NCBI GenBank assembly: GCA_036936605.1
Contig: JAUPFV010000005.1
Span: forward strand, 192,260,958-192,324,957
Length of the DNA stretch: 64,000 nucleotides
Direction: 5' to 3'
DNA from: Limnanthes douglasii subsp. nivea
Lineage: Eukaryota > Streptophyta > Magnoliopsida > Brassicales > Limnanthaceae
Numbering within the stretch: the first letter of the stretch is position 1; each line of letters opens with the position of its first letter. The notes below the pieces were generated by a model that was not told where the DNA came from, made no database searches, and saw only the letters and a program-made list of their open reading frames with translations. Positions 1-11,258 of this stretch are shown here, one piece after another. A program made the position numbers and the translations under genes.

Positions 1-1
1 T

Positions 2-1395
2 TTGAACTACGAAAGTGGCAATTTTGGTAGTGTCAAGATGGGAAATCAGAGCTCAGCTAGAATTATTGGGTTGGGTGATATCCGTGTGAAGACTTATGTT
101 GGGTACATACTTACACTAAAGGATGTGTGTCGTGTTCCTGATCTACGTATATATTTATTGTCTGTAAATGTGCTTGATCAAGTAAGTTTCTGTCACACTT
201 TTGTTGATGGTAAATGGAAGTTGTGTAAAGGTTCAATGATAGTTGCTCGAGGTGATTTTTGTTGCTCTTTGTATAAGACATATTTGGGTATATGTCCCGG
301 TGAGCTGAATGCAGTTGAGGAAAATAATTCTTCAAATTTGTGCCATCAAATACTATGATGCATGAGTGACAAAAAGATGAAAAACTTGGTGACTAAGTCA
401 CCCATTCCCATAAATCTATTATTATTGACCAATGTGACTATTGTTTGGCAGGAAAACAACATAGAGTTTTGTTTTCTAAAACGTCTACTAGAAAACAACA
501 AAATCTTGAGTTACTATACTTTGATGTTTGTGGTCTATAGGAAGTGGAATCTATTGGAGGTAACCAATATTTTTTTATATTTTTTAATGATTCTACTAAA
601 AAAACTTGGGTATACATTTTGCAGACAAAAACATGAATAAAGTTGAAATGTCTTCGATATGATAATGGTGGTGAGTATACTTCAAATGATGTCAAAAACT
701 ATAACTCAGGTTATTGTATTATACATGAAAGGAAAATACCAGATACAGCACAACACAATGGAGTTGCAAAGAGAATGAACTGAATCCATTATAGAGAAGG
801 TGAGATGTATGCAAGAAATGTGAAAGCTTCCTAAGATATTTTGGGCTGAAGCTTTTAATTGTGTTGTGTACCTGAGTAATAGAGCTCCATCAATAGCTCT
901 TGATTTTGATATTCCTGAGAGATTATGGAAAGGCAAGGATCCTACATATTCACATTTCAGAGTTTTCGGATGCAAAGCATGCATATTCTAAAATAACAGA
1001 GAACTAAACTTGATTAAAAAACAATCCTTACGTTTTTGTTGGATATGATGATGAAGAGTTTGGATTCATACTCTATGATCATGAGAGTAAGAAAATAGTA
1101 AGAAGTATAGATGTGGTATCCTTTGAGAAAGAGAAGGGTGTGGATCTTTTGAGTACAAGATTAACTTCTACTTTTGATGTATCCTTTAATACTACTAATG
1201 ATGTTCATTATGTAAATCGGCCAAAAAATGATAATGTTGAGGTGGTTTCTAATGATATCAGATGATGTTCTATCATGGTGATTACAAGATCATGTTGTTT
1301 TCGATGATTCTATTGAGACCCTACTTGATGAAGAAGTTCATGAGCAGGAGGAGCAACTTATTCCTCATGAGCATGGATGGATGGCTTTCATAGCC
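2..1395 (+). pseudogene. Ty1/copia pol remnant (protease tail, GAG-pre-integrase, integrase)
   Basis: Decayed copia-type polyprotein entering from the left edge. The first 118 codons read in one frame and match the end of the copia protease and the following linker (VRMG-like start, LKDVCRVPDLR near residue 40). A GAG-pre-integrase stretch follows around 340-420. The integrase core is split by frameshifts, with the DNGGEY motif at 661-678, QHNGVAKRMN near 752-781, and YLSNRAPS/FGCKA further on. The post-integrase segment YVFVGYDDEEFGFILYD lies near 1027-1080. No RT or RNase H is seen; the match fades near 1395 where LINE sequence begins. Stops and shifts make it non-functional. The family is clear; the exact lineage is not. 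Confidence 0.85.
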
Positions 1396-1489
1396 ATTTT
1401 TACATTACCTGCTGGCATATCATCAAGCACGACTTGATCTCTAATATTGTATCATTGTCAAACGCCAAAGTATTTCTTAGGGTATCTTT

Positions 1490-4125
1490 GCCACTGGTTA
1501 CTGCCTCATTCCCAAGTCAATCAATCCTACAAAATGGAACAATTATAGGCCTATAAGCTTATGTATCTTGTTAAACAGAATTATCTATAAACTTATAAAT
1601 AATAGGCTTGAATCTATTCTTCCTAAGATCATTTCTGAAACTCAAGGTGCTTTTGTTAAAGATAAATAAATCCAAGACAATATTCTTAGCTAATAAGCTG
1701 ATCTATGATATTAACAAGAAAATTAAAGTTGGGAATATTTTGATCAAGCTTGATATGGCCAAGGCTTTTGGAAGAATATCCCACAAATTTCTTAGTAAGG
1801 TTATGATAACATTTGGTTTTAACTCTTCATTTGTTAATCTAATCAATAAAATCATCAGAAATGTGCATACTTCTATCCTTATTAATGGCTAAGCTGTTAG
1901 TTACTTTAAATCTAAGAGAGGGCTTAGATAATAAGACCCTCTATCTCCTAGTCTGTTTATTATTGTTGAGTAAGTTATGATTAGAGGGATAAACATCATG
2001 TTCACTAACAAAAAATCCATGCATTATAAGACCTGAAGCTCTATTTTAATTCCTACTTTAACATTTGCTGATGACATTCTAATCTTTACTAATGGATTGA
2101 ATACATTTATCTCCATGCTTAGTAACTTTTTAGAGGTTTACCAAAAGGTTTCTGGTCAATTAATCAACAAAGAGAAGACAACAATTATAACATCTAACAA
2201 ATTACCTTTATCTAGAGTTAACTCTATCTCAACTTCCACTGGTTTCAACAATGGAAACCTACCCACTACTTATTTTGGCATTAACCTCCACACAACAACA
2301 AATCCAAAAACCTTGACACTCTCCTTAACAAAATCAAGTCCAAGATTTCTGAATGGGAAGGATAAAATATTTCTTATGAAGGAAAACTTACTTTGATCAA
2401 CACTGCTTTGATGGGCATTACTGTCTACTAGATTAAATTATGGTATCTCTCTTCCTGCATCATTGAAATAATAGGGAAATTATTCAATAAATTTCTTTGG
2501 GGTTCTACTGAAGAAGCTAACAAATTACACCGGTCCAACTGGTCTAAGGTGTGCAAGCCATTTATGGAAGGAGGATTAAATGTTTGAAAATTAAAGGACA
2601 TTCATGATATTTTTTCTTGTTGGTTTTGGATCAAGTTTAGACAGAATAAGACTCTATGGTCTAAGTATATTAACAACATATATTATAAGGCTATTCACCA
2701 TCTTCAAGCTAACTTTAAAACCAAAAATTGATCCAAGATCTGGAGAAGGGTAGTTGATATCAAAGAGAAGGCTGAGCCTAATGTTAAGTGGCTTACTAGG
2801 AGAGGAAATATTGATTTCTGGATTAGAAAATATCCTCTTATCAAGTTAAATGACCATGGTGATAACTCTTGGTATGTCCACGATAATGTCTCCAATTATT
2901 GGCACTAGAATTGTTGGATCAATGATAAATTAAGAAGATTTCTTTCTAGAAATGACATGCCAAACATTTTAAATATTTTTATCAAATAAAATGGTGATGA
3001 TGTTATCTTCTAGCTGCCTTCTAAAGATAGGAGTTTTTGATACCAAAACCACATGGAATTCTATTAGGTCTCATCACAACAAATCCAGATTTTTTGGTAA
3101 GGTCTGGAACAACATTACCCCCCAGAAATGTTCATATCTTTCATGGAGGATTATTTATAATTGGCTTCCTATTAATTCTAGGATGCAAACCAGGCACATC
3201 ACTCTGGTTTCCAAGTTCCAGTTCTGTGACAATGTGAAGACCCCTAATAATTTCTTTGTTGAGTGTATTTTCTCTTAGAGAATTTGGTGTTATTTCTTTT
3301 CTCTTTTTAAAATCAAAATAGAAAGATTTATGAATGTTACTCGCATGCTGAGATCTTGGTTTTGGGCTTCTAACAAAGAGATTCATATATGTTATATCTT
3401 TTCTACTATTATTTTCTGGGTGATTTGGCTTTTCAAGAATGAAGCAAAGATAAAGTGCCATCTAACTGTTTCATCATCAGCTATTAGTTATATCCGTCAT
3501 ATACTAAATATCCTGGATCAAGCTAACCTCCTATCAGCTAAGATATGGTCTCCTCATATGAAGGATACTTCGGAATTAAGATGTTATAATCATATTAAAG
3601 CTAAAAGATAACATATATATTTTTCATGTATTCCTCATCTACCTAACAGAGTTAAACTTAATACTCACGACTCCTTTAAAGCAAATGGAGAAGCCAGTAG
3701 TAAGACTATAATCAGAGATAATAATAGAGAGATATTAAGTTATTGTGGTAATATTTTTGGGAAGCTTTCTCCCTTAATGGCTGAAGCGAGAGCATTACTA
3801 GAAGGTCTTCAAATCTGTAATCACAAAGGCCTTTTAAATGTCGATATCGAAACTGACTCTGAGCTAATTGTGAATTTCTTATCCATTGGAAATTATTTTG
3901 AGGCTCTAGAGTATACTTTTAACTTATGTAGGAGCTTAATTTCTCCTTCTATGAGTATTAATTGCATTAATAAGGTCCAAAACAAAGCGGCCGATTGATT
4001 CACAAAATAGACCCTTAAATGTAAGATGAAGATTAACTATAACAAACAACAAACTCCTCATATTCTAAATGCTATTATTAACCTTGAAAAAACTAACATT
4101 GGTTACATCAGAGCTTTTAATTAAT
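1490..4125 (+). pseudogene. L1-type LINE ORF2 remnant (RT, zf-RVT, RNase H), 5' truncated
   Basis: Non-LTR reverse transcriptase relic without an endonuclease domain, so 5' truncated. In order: RT palm start near 1520 (NYRPISL), KLDMAKAFGRISH near 1745-1785, the active site FADDILIFTNG at about 2065-2100, and a thumb region with KSKISEWEG. A zf-RVT domain (WRIIYNWLP, then SKFQFC) lies at about 3150-3230. A plant-type RNase H is seen at about 3660-4000, with AEARALLEGL and the acidic motif IETDSELIV. Several in-frame stops and frame changes break it. It resembles the minus-strand LINE at 41250-44590 (shared ADDILIFTNG-like site and zf-RVT wording), so both probably belong to one family. Confidence 0.88.
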
Positions 4126-4884
4126 TGTTTCATCTTCAAGTTTTCTTAGTAAGTTGCAGGTTTTCTCAGTCTAAGGGTGTCATATCATCATCTTATTGCA
4201 TGTCTAAGCATCATTAAAGCATGATTTGGATCAAGTACCTTGAGTGGCAGCATGATTTCTGGCAGTCCTTCATACGAGTGTTCTTTGTCGTTCTTCATCC
4301 CAAATCAATGGTTGCTCTGCTTCAAAATTTAATCATCAAATCAGATAGTCATTTGAATCTGTATGAACTAAGCATTTCAATATCTCTCATTGTTTGCTTC
4401 AGATTCTTTATTCATCTACCTGTTCTACAGTACTTCCCAATTTGTCCTGCTTCTTTTGCAGAAATCCTTCCCATCGTTGTCGCTGCTATGAGAGTTTTTA
4501 TTCACGGCTGAAAATTTTGCATCTTCTCTTTTGAACCTTTGAAGATTTTGAATAGTTCAGAAACCTTTGTAGAAATTTTTTATTTAGAACTCTCATTTTA
4601 CTTTTCCATATTTCATCTACCAATCTAGTTTTTTTTTTCCAAATTTTAAACGGGTTCTTCATTTATGTACGAGAATACTTTTTGTGGCCTGTTTTAAATC
4701 CTCTAGGATAACTTTATTGTAGGTCTGCTTTTTATTTAAGGTTTTTATTCACCATCAAATAAAAGTTTACTCTATAAAATAATACATATACCCAACTAGA
4801 AAATGCAAAATAGATAACTATAGCTTATATAGTTTAAACGGCTAATAATCTTGGTTAGTCACCAGACTTTTCCATGTGTATCAA
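4126..4884. other. Non-coding stretch after LINE
   Basis: No gene recognised. The first part may be the LINE 3' untranslated region, since an unbroken but unmatched 96-codon frame (4221-4511) follows directly. A T-rich run lies near 4629-4640. No clear poly(A) tail or target duplication was found. Confidence 0.4.
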
Positions 4885-4929
4885 ATATGCCATTAATATA
4901 TTTTTTTATCAAAACGGTCACTTTTGTTG

Positions 4930-4937
4930 GTTTTTTG
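4930..4937 (+). repeat. 8-bp target site duplication, left copy
   Basis: GTTTTTTG here is repeated exactly at 5812-5819, flanking the hAT-like element. Eight base pairs is the length hAT transposases produce. Confidence 0.72.
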
Positions 4938-5811
4938 TACGGTTGAGCTTCAGTTGGTTCGGTCGGTTTTTTTCGAAAATTTTAAACCGAACCGAAATAA
5001 TTCGGTTTGTATATTATTAAACCGATTTAGTAATAAAAAAATCAGTATCTTTTCGGTTTCGGTTTTTTCGGTTTCGGTCGGTTTTTCGGTTTTAACAGAG
5101 GTGCGGTTCGGTCGGTGCGGTTCGGTTGGTTTGATTCGGTTCGGTTCGGTGCGGTTCGATCCGGTTTTTTTCGAATTATTTATTTAGTTAAAGAATTTTA
5201 AAAATAATTGCAAAAAAAAATTATAATGTAAACTAATTATTAATTTTTTATATTTATAATAATAAATTTATAGTTATAATTTTAATATAATAAATACTAT
5301 AATAATATTTCTATTTAAGTGTAACAAATAAAAAAAAATATATGGTATAAAAAAATTAAAAAAAAATTAAACAGTAGGCAAAAGTATAAGAAATAAAAAG
5401 TATAAGGAATTAATAGCAGCAAAAAATGAAAAGTATAAGGATCAAAAAGACACTTGTGGGGTATTGGGGTTCGAACCCTATGGTATAAAGAAATAAAAAA
5501 AAAAATTAAACAGTAGGCAATAATAGCTGAAAGTAGGCAAAAGTATAAGGAATTGCAATAAGGAAAGTAGGCAAAAGTATAAGGAATTGCAATAAGGATC
5601 CAAAAAGAGACACTTGTGGGGTTTTGAACCCATGCTCTTCATGCCACAAGTAATTTAAGTATTTATGAAGGACCATTAGGACAAAGGGCATGTAATTTAA
5701 GTATTTATAAAGGACCATTAGGACAAAGGCTTGAATGGTATAGGAGTGGTATAAAACTATATATAACTTCGGTCGGTCGGTTCGGTTTTTTTCGGTTTTT
5801 GCTCACCCCTA
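4938..5811. mobile_element. Non-autonomous hAT-type element
   Basis: An 874-bp element bounded by an exact 8-bp duplication. The left end TACGGTTGAGC and the inverted right end TAGGGGTGAGC agree at 9 of 11 positions, and TAGGGGTGAGC-like ends are common on plant hAT elements. Both subterminal regions are dense in CGGTT and TTCGG repeats, which look like multiplied transposase-binding motifs. The interior is AT-rich with short tandem duplications: a 34-bp unit at 5532 and 5566, and a 43-bp unit repeated at about 5653-5738. No transposase is encoded. Superfamily assignment rests on ends plus duplication length. Confidence 0.7.
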
Positions 5812-5819
5812 GTTTTTTG
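5812..5819 (+). repeat. 8-bp target site duplication, right copy
   Basis: Exact copy of the GTTTTTTG at 4930-4937. Confidence 0.72.
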
Positions 5820-5822
5820 TTA

Positions 5823-5854
5823 CATCCGTGGTCACTCACGGATGACCACGGATG
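5823..5854. repeat. Perfect 12-bp-arm hairpin
   Basis: CATCCGTGGTCA (5823-5834) pairs perfectly with TGACCACGGATG (5843-5854) across an 8-nt loop. It sits at the centre of the split inverted-repeat element. Confidence 0.85.
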
Positions 5855-5945
5855 CAAATCAAAACAAACAAAAATAACTACATATGCAAAATAAAACCAA
5901 CAAAAATGACCGTTTTGATAAAAAAAATAAATATCAATGATATTT

Positions 5946-6780
5946 TTTATAATCATTACAAAGTCTTGTGACACCAAAATTCTTAACATAGTTTAAGCTG
6001 TATGAATCGGAATTAAAGTCATCTGTGAATATCAAAGGACAAAAATAATATGGTGAGGCAACAAAATCTGTGAAGTTATAACGTACAGTATTTTGGATGG
6101 GCAAAATTAAAAGCATCATAGACTTTGATAGTTGATACGCAGAAGTTATTCAATGTACCAAAACAAGTAAAAACACACGTGCTTAAAGAGCAAACAAAAG
6201 TCAAACAATCCTGCCATCAAGTCACGTCTGCCACTGAATCATAAATTTATGATTCGCACGGTTAAAATTTTTATTTGTATACGTATTGTTTAGTTACTAT
6301 ATATGAAATATTAATAATATTTTTCTGATCAATTAAAAGTTTATATTTTTAAATTTTCAATTTTTTTGAGTTATTGGATATTTTAGATGGCTGATTAGAT
6401 TTTTAAAATATATTATATTAGATTTTTAAAATATATATTTTTATTGTTAGAATTTTTAGATATTTATATTTTTTAAATATTAAATATTTTAAATAGTTTA
6501 TTAGATTCTTAACTAGTAGTTAATTTGATCTTTCAACTAAATCTTTTCAGATGTTTTAAATAATTTATTTTTTTAGTATTTTTGGATTTTCATGTTGCGA
6601 TGAATCTTTTTCAGTTTTTCTTTATTTCTTAGGATATTTCAACGACATTTATTCGGATGCTTTTAGATTTTTCTTCCGGAGCCATTAGAAATATGGATTG
6701 AAAAAAACAAGATTTGAAGTATAGCGATGGTGTGATAATAATGAACAAGAAGTATCATATTTATAAGAATTTTTTCGTTG
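5946..6780. other. AT-rich non-coding DNA with a dispersed-repeat piece
   Basis: No gene is seen. About 6120-6215 resembles 53785-53910 (shared ATGTACC, AAACAAGTAAAA, CACACGTG and AAAGTCAAACA blocks), so it is a piece of a dispersed repeat. A 16-bp palindrome ATCATAAATTTATGAT lies near 6239. The remainder is low-complexity AT. Confidence 0.5.
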
Positions 6781-6888
6781 CAAATCAGATATCCCACTTG
6801 CGACATTTGTTTTTATCAAATTGGATATCTGATTTGATATAAATATATATTAAAAAGTCACTGATCAAATCGGATATGCGATTTGATC
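6781..6888. repeat. Cluster of GATAT-centred palindromes
   Basis: CAAATCAGATATCC (6781-6794) is the exact inverse of GGATATCTGATTTG (6823-6836). A third related unit, GATCAAATCG/CGATTTGATC with a 6-nt loop, occupies 6863-6888. All share the CAAATC..GATAT..GATTTG pattern and lie 20-130 bp before a TATA box. Confidence 0.75.
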
Positions 6889-6907
6889 CATTCTTTTTGA
6901 GTTTTTT

Positions 6908-6921
6908 CTATATAAATAGAG
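6908..6921 (+). promoter_or_regulatory. TATA-box-like core promoter
   Basis: CTATATAAATAGAG is a strong plant TATA consensus. It is followed by a pyrimidine-rich CA-containing leader (6930-7080) and a possible splice donor CAG/GTTTGT near 7100. No convincing coding sequence follows; the 60-70 codon frames at 6876-7122 are low-complexity. It may be the promoter of a lost gene or of a mobile element. Confidence 0.4.
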
Positions 6922-7122
6922 ATGAAACTCATCAATTTCTCATTCATTTCTCAATTCATCTCCCAAATCATTTCTCGGACAATATTGTTCTTTCAAAATC
7001 TATCAAAACTGATTACTACAAGTATAATCTCTCAAACCAATATCTTAATCCATTTTCTTCTACAATCTTCTATCAAAATTTGTAATCGATCTACTCAATC
7101 AGGTTTGTTTGATGGTGGATGA

Positions 7123-8460
7123 TCATTGTTGATTTAAGTGCTTGGTATATTATTTTGTTGACTCAGAAGACAAAATTTGACTAGATGGATGATATTTGTA
7201 ATAGAGGTTGTAATATGGTAGCTCAATTCAAAAGGATCTATACAACTCACGGCCCACAAAAGTATAAAATTTGAAAGACTTAAATCAATCAAATTTATTT
7301 TTATCCTTCAATATCATAATGTAACAACTTATCACAATTCTTTACCATTTATAAAAATAAACAAACTATAACAAGTTATTATATAATCGAACTATAACAA
7401 TTATTTTATAACTAGTAAGTAATTATTAAAATATAACAACACATGTAGTACTTATAATCAAAGTATAATAATAATAATAAAAGTATAATAATAAAACTAT
7501 AATAATATTATACTACTTTAAATTATAATATACAAATTATATAACAATTTGTTTATCAAATGATATAATAGTATAGGCCGTGATATAAACCGTGTCAATA
7601 TCTGTCGTAACTGTGATAGCCACGACCGTATATTTACCGTGATGGTCATGAATCCCATCGTGTTATGTCGTGTTCTTCAGCATGTTGTTTCCGTAATAGC
7701 GTGATAGTTTTATCGTGATTTATCACGCTTGTCATCTATAGTCTTGACGACTTACGAATCTCTCTCTCTTAATTTTTTTTCCAAACTGATCAATGGTGCT
7801 CCATTAATAAATTATTTGATGTGATATTGACATTACAAAAATTATGACTTTAATTACCAAAGAGTCAAAATTAATAAATTGAGTTGATAAAATCACTAGA
7901 CTCATAATATTGTTTTTTGGGTAAACTACATAATACCACTCAAAATCAGACTTAATATCTCAACTATCAGTAATATATATCTAAGACCGAATTTTGATAT
8001 TTAACTCTCACTTAATATCCATTTTTTATAATACCTCAAATATTCTTAAGCTAACCATATAAGTATTTTTTTTCCAAAACACTTATTATAGAGAGAGAAA
8101 ACTTAGGTTCTTGTTTTGAAGAAACGAACAAAGAGAGAGAGAGGTTGAGAGATAGAAAAGAACGGTGAGAGAGGGTTAGAGATGGAAATCGCTCATTGTT
8201 TTTTTGTTAATGTTTAGTTGAGAAATTGAAATCGGGGTTCAAATACGATTTTTGGGTTTATAGAGAGATGTAAGAGGTTTGTCAAGAGTAAGTTTCTAAA
8301 TGTTTCTCTTTTCTTAATTATTTATGAACTCATAATGTCTTGAATTTTTTAAGTTATGAGATATTTTTAGGTTGTGAAATCTTTGGGAAGTTGACTTTAC
8401 ATGTTACAGGTTTTAAATAATTTAGAAAGATGCAAGGCGTATGTAATGATTGATGATGCG
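7123..8460. other. AT-rich non-coding DNA with CGTGAT-rich block and dispersed repeat
   Basis: No gene recognised. A block at about 7575-7735 repeats CGTGAT/ATCACG-like words many times. About 7725-7900 resembles 27590-27700 and 53925-54020 (AGTCTTGAC, AATTATTTGATGTGATA, AATAAATT.AGTTG), a second piece of the dispersed repeat seen at 6120-6215. Purine-rich AGAGAG runs lie at 8090-8170. Confidence 0.45.
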
Positions 8461-8550
8461 AGATAAAACTTACTATAGTTGAGAGATGCGAGATAAAGCT
8501 TACTGTAGTTGAGAGATGCGAGATAAAGCTTACTGTAGTTGAGAGATGCG
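8461..8550 (+). repeat. 30-bp minisatellite, 3 units
   Basis: Three contiguous 30-bp units (8461-8490, 8491-8520, 8521-8550) containing ACTGTAGTTGAGAGATGCG. The second and third are identical; the first differs at two positions. Degenerate GATGCGAGA words continue to about 8640. Confidence 0.9.
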
Positions 8551-8849
8551 AGACACTGCATGATGCAATAGATAAATGTGAGATATGCAATGTTGGATGA
8601 TGTGATATGCGAGACATATCTCTTGTTTCTCGTCTCTTGACTTGCATTATCTAATAGTATATATATTGTATATTTTGATTATATCATGCCTGATCTCACA
8701 TCCCTTAATTAAGAAAGCTTTGTCTCACATATCGTCTTATCCATTAGTACATGTCTCACATGGCAAGATGCGAGACAAGGTTCGCTACAATTAAGATTTT
8801 CAAGACAAAAAATGATATAATAGATAGATACGAGACATATACTATTGGA

Positions 8850-9070
8850 TTATACGAAACGAGAAACGAGATGTGAGAGAAGAGAGAATAAAGACAAGAG
8901 ACGAGAGATGAGAAACGAGAGAAGAGAAACGAGAGATGAGATACGATATATAAAATATGAAATACAAGATACAAGAGACGAGTGATGAGAGACGTGAGAC
9001 AAAAAATGAGAGATAAAAGATGAAATATGAGAAATGAAAGATAAAATATAAAAGACAAGAAAATCTTGCA
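8850..9070 (+). repeat. Purine-rich GAGACGAGAGATGAG tract
   Basis: About 220 bp composed of variants of GAGA(C/T)(G/A)AGAGATGAGAAA. It produces long serine- and phenylalanine-rich open frames on the minus strand that are artefacts of the repeat. It probably shares origin with the nearby 30-bp minisatellite. Confidence 0.7.
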
Positions 9071-9444
9071 TTTCATGAGGTTGCTATTTTAGAGAAAAGA
9101 AGGGAGAGAGATGTTGAGAGATGAAATATATTGGTTAATTTCTAATTGATAGTTTAAGAGTATTTTTATATGATATTATGGTCCCGGTACCTATTAGTTA
9201 CCCCTAATATTTTGGTGCTAGTTGGTAATGAGTAGTTGTATGGGTGTTAAGTGACAACTTACCATTTTTATTGATAAATTAAAATCATTGTGTCCGTTAT
9301 CATTAATACATATATATTATATTGTAAGATTAATTTATTATTTTTTGTCAAAGTAATATGAGAAATAGTTTGAATCGGTCATTACACCTTTGTATAAGAG
9401 AATGACAATTTTGTTTGAAAAAAATCGTTCATGCTAATATATGA

Positions 9445-10315
9445 GAAATTTTATTTGAGTACCTCTAGTCTCTAGTAATTATTGTCTAGAATTCTGGTCG
9501 TCGCTTAGTTTACCTTTTACAAACCGCGACCTTTTTATTTTCAAATATATCATCTATGTCGGTATATTATCTCACATAAAACCAAGATCGACCGTATCGC
9601 CAAATGACTGATGGAATCTGAAGACTTTATATTCTTGGATTACCTTGGCATAATTAACCACCGACTTAGTTGCAATATCGAACAAGGTGTTTATATATTT
9701 TAAATGTTTTTCCTCTTCTATTTTTAGTTTCTTCGTCTACTTGTCATATTTGGCTTCTAGGTAGATGTTATGTAGGTCTATCATATTCTTATATGTAAAT
9801 AATAATAATTTCCTCGTTCATCAGGTATGTGTAGGTTTACTTTGCTCATTATCCAAATTTGTATGCATGTTCTAATAAAGTGTATTCATTGTTCGAAGTT
9901 GTACGAATGACTGGCCTGTATTGGCCTCAAGCGCTGAATTATTGATCATGTGTTACTGTTATATCCTCTTTAAATGCGAGACATCAATTTTTCCTTAAAT
10001 CTAGTGTAGTCATTGAGTCATTCATAGTCGAAGTCTTTGGGACACCACTTGGCTTTTGTTGAAGCTTGTACTTTTGATTTTGTCAATTATTGTAACTTTG
10101 TATTCATGGGTGACGTTGTCATATTGTTTGTTGAGGCCCCTTTTTCATGCTAAAGTAATTATATTAGCCATGTCGGCTATACTCCAAAAACTCTTAAGGC
10201 ATGATTATCTTGATTTTCCTAGGCAAACTGTTATACGAGGCACTCCGATTTTGTTCGTACTTAAATGTATTTCCTCGTTAAAATCCTTTGTCGTTCGAAA
10301 CCTATCTTGATGATA
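9445..10315 (-). pseudogene. Unidentified decayed gene, minus strand
   Basis: Reading the minus strand from about 10315 gives a long protein-like series interrupted by stops: KDFNEEIHLSTNKIGVPRI, then SFWSIADMANIITLA, YDNVTHEYKVTIIDKIKSTS, a one-base shift at about 10040, then AKWCPKDFDYE, DERGNYYYLHIRMIDLHNIY and KKLKIEEEKHLKYINTLF. The composition is that of a real soluble protein rather than of AT noise, and the phase is kept for more than 150 codons across stops. I do not recognise the family. It could be a relic of a transposon-encoded or a host protein. Plus-strand frames over the same interval look like shadows. Confidence 0.35.
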
Positions 10316-10825
10316 AAAATCTCTACTTTTCCAAAGGAAAATTGTACAACTAAAAATGTATAGGTTTTTAGGGTGTTACTTGTTTCTTCGACATGATTTA
10401 ATTTTTTGTTAGATATGGATGTGTAACCCCCATATTCTTTGTTGAAGGATGAAGTAAGGAATTTGTCATCCAGCTAAATGCTTTATCTATGTTTTAAATT
10501 CGTACTTAAATTCGTCATGTTTCAAGTTGTCATAATTTAGGCCATCATACTTCAGCTCAACACACTTACCATTAATGCATTTCCTCCTCCTTGTATTAAG
10601 TGGTCGACTTGATAAAGTTGATACTAAAGGAGTTTCTCAAATTGCTAAAACCGTTTCTTCATAATTTCATTTTTATCTTGCTAGTATGCTTATTTTGGAA
10701 ACATATCTCGAGCCAAATATATTTGTATCATTTAATGTCATAAGTGGTTGTACATAGATTCCGTGTGATATAGTTACTTAGGAGAAAAAGTTATATTGTC
10801 TTTCTTGTCCTCGGGTCGGCACATA
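10316..10825. other. Non-coding stretch left of the Tat element
   Basis: No gene or repeat structure that I can support. It ends at the TAATT target duplication. Confidence 0.4.
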
Positions 10826-10830
10826 TAATT
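10826..10830 (+). repeat. 5-bp target site duplication TAATT, left
   Basis: TAATT immediately precedes the 5' LTR and recurs directly after the 3' LTR at 19871-19875. Confidence 0.85.
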
Positions 10831-11186
10831 TGATGAGTTCGGATATTTCAGACACAATAACTTGTCTTTATCCGGAGGGCTATTCGGACATAACCGCTAT
10901 TATAAAAACCAGAAAGGACAAATGTAATGGAGTATGACTAAGCTAGGTGCTAGTCACCTCACATATTGGGATAATGGGTCCTTAAACTTGACCCGACTCC
11001 ATGATATGACCCAACAGGCCCATGAGTCATTAATTAAGTATAAATACCTCAACCACTTTCATTAATGAAGGTAATCAAAATTTACTGCTAGCACACAGCT
11101 TAGTTATCTGATTACTCTCTACCTTAAACATTAAATTCCCTAAAACACTTTACAAAATTACCCTCGGACAGAAATTAACCAAACCA
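10831..11186 (+). repeat. 5' LTR of Tat element
   Basis: Starts TGATGAG and ends ACCA; 356 bp. It aligns along its length with 19516-19870. A probable TATA box (GTATAAATA) is seen near 11038-11046, followed by the transcribed leader. Confidence 0.92.
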
Positions 11187-11189
11187 AAT

Positions 11190-11207
11190 TGGCGACACAG
11201 TGGGAGC
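11190..11207 (+). promoter_or_regulatory. Primer binding site, tRNA-Arg type
   Basis: TGGCGACACAGTGGGAG begins 3 bases after the LTR. It matches the complement of the 3' end of plant tRNA-Arg (UCG), as I remember it, with one missing base. The related copy at 33086 has the fuller TGGCGACCACAATGGGAG. Confidence 0.75.
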
Positions 11208-11258
11208 ACGACGGTGCCTGAATTTCATAATTCAAAACCAGCAAATAAAGTAGTTCAG

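Larger units (their letters stand above)
4885..5945. mobile_element. Inverted-repeat (MITE-like) element split by a hAT insertion
   Basis: The left arm, about 4885-4935, and the right arm, about 5893-5944, are imperfect inverted copies sharing the core ATCAAAACGGTCA and then TTTTGTTGG. Removing the insertion at 4938-5811 leaves about 190 bp: two arms around a central hairpin (5823-5854). That architecture is typical of a foldback MITE. I could not define target duplications at the outer ends, so superfamily is unassigned. Confidence 0.6.

Noticed and set aside
4924..5187. 87-codon open frame rich in SVSVF and RFG
   Set aside because: It is translation of the TTCGGT/CGGTT repeats in the hAT-like element end.
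5455..5650. tRNA-like T-arm words (GGGGTTCGAACCC, GGGGTTTTGAACCC)
   Set aside because: Only the T-arm-like part is present; no acceptor, D or anticodon arm folds around it. It lies inside the hAT-like element.
8461..8550. CRISPR-like direct repeats
   Set aside because: The units are contiguous without spacers, and the genome is a plant.
8354..9076. Serine/phenylalanine-rich minus-strand frames that look like membrane proteins
   Set aside because: They coincide with the 30-bp minisatellite and the GAGACGAGAGATGAG tract; the periodicity explains them.
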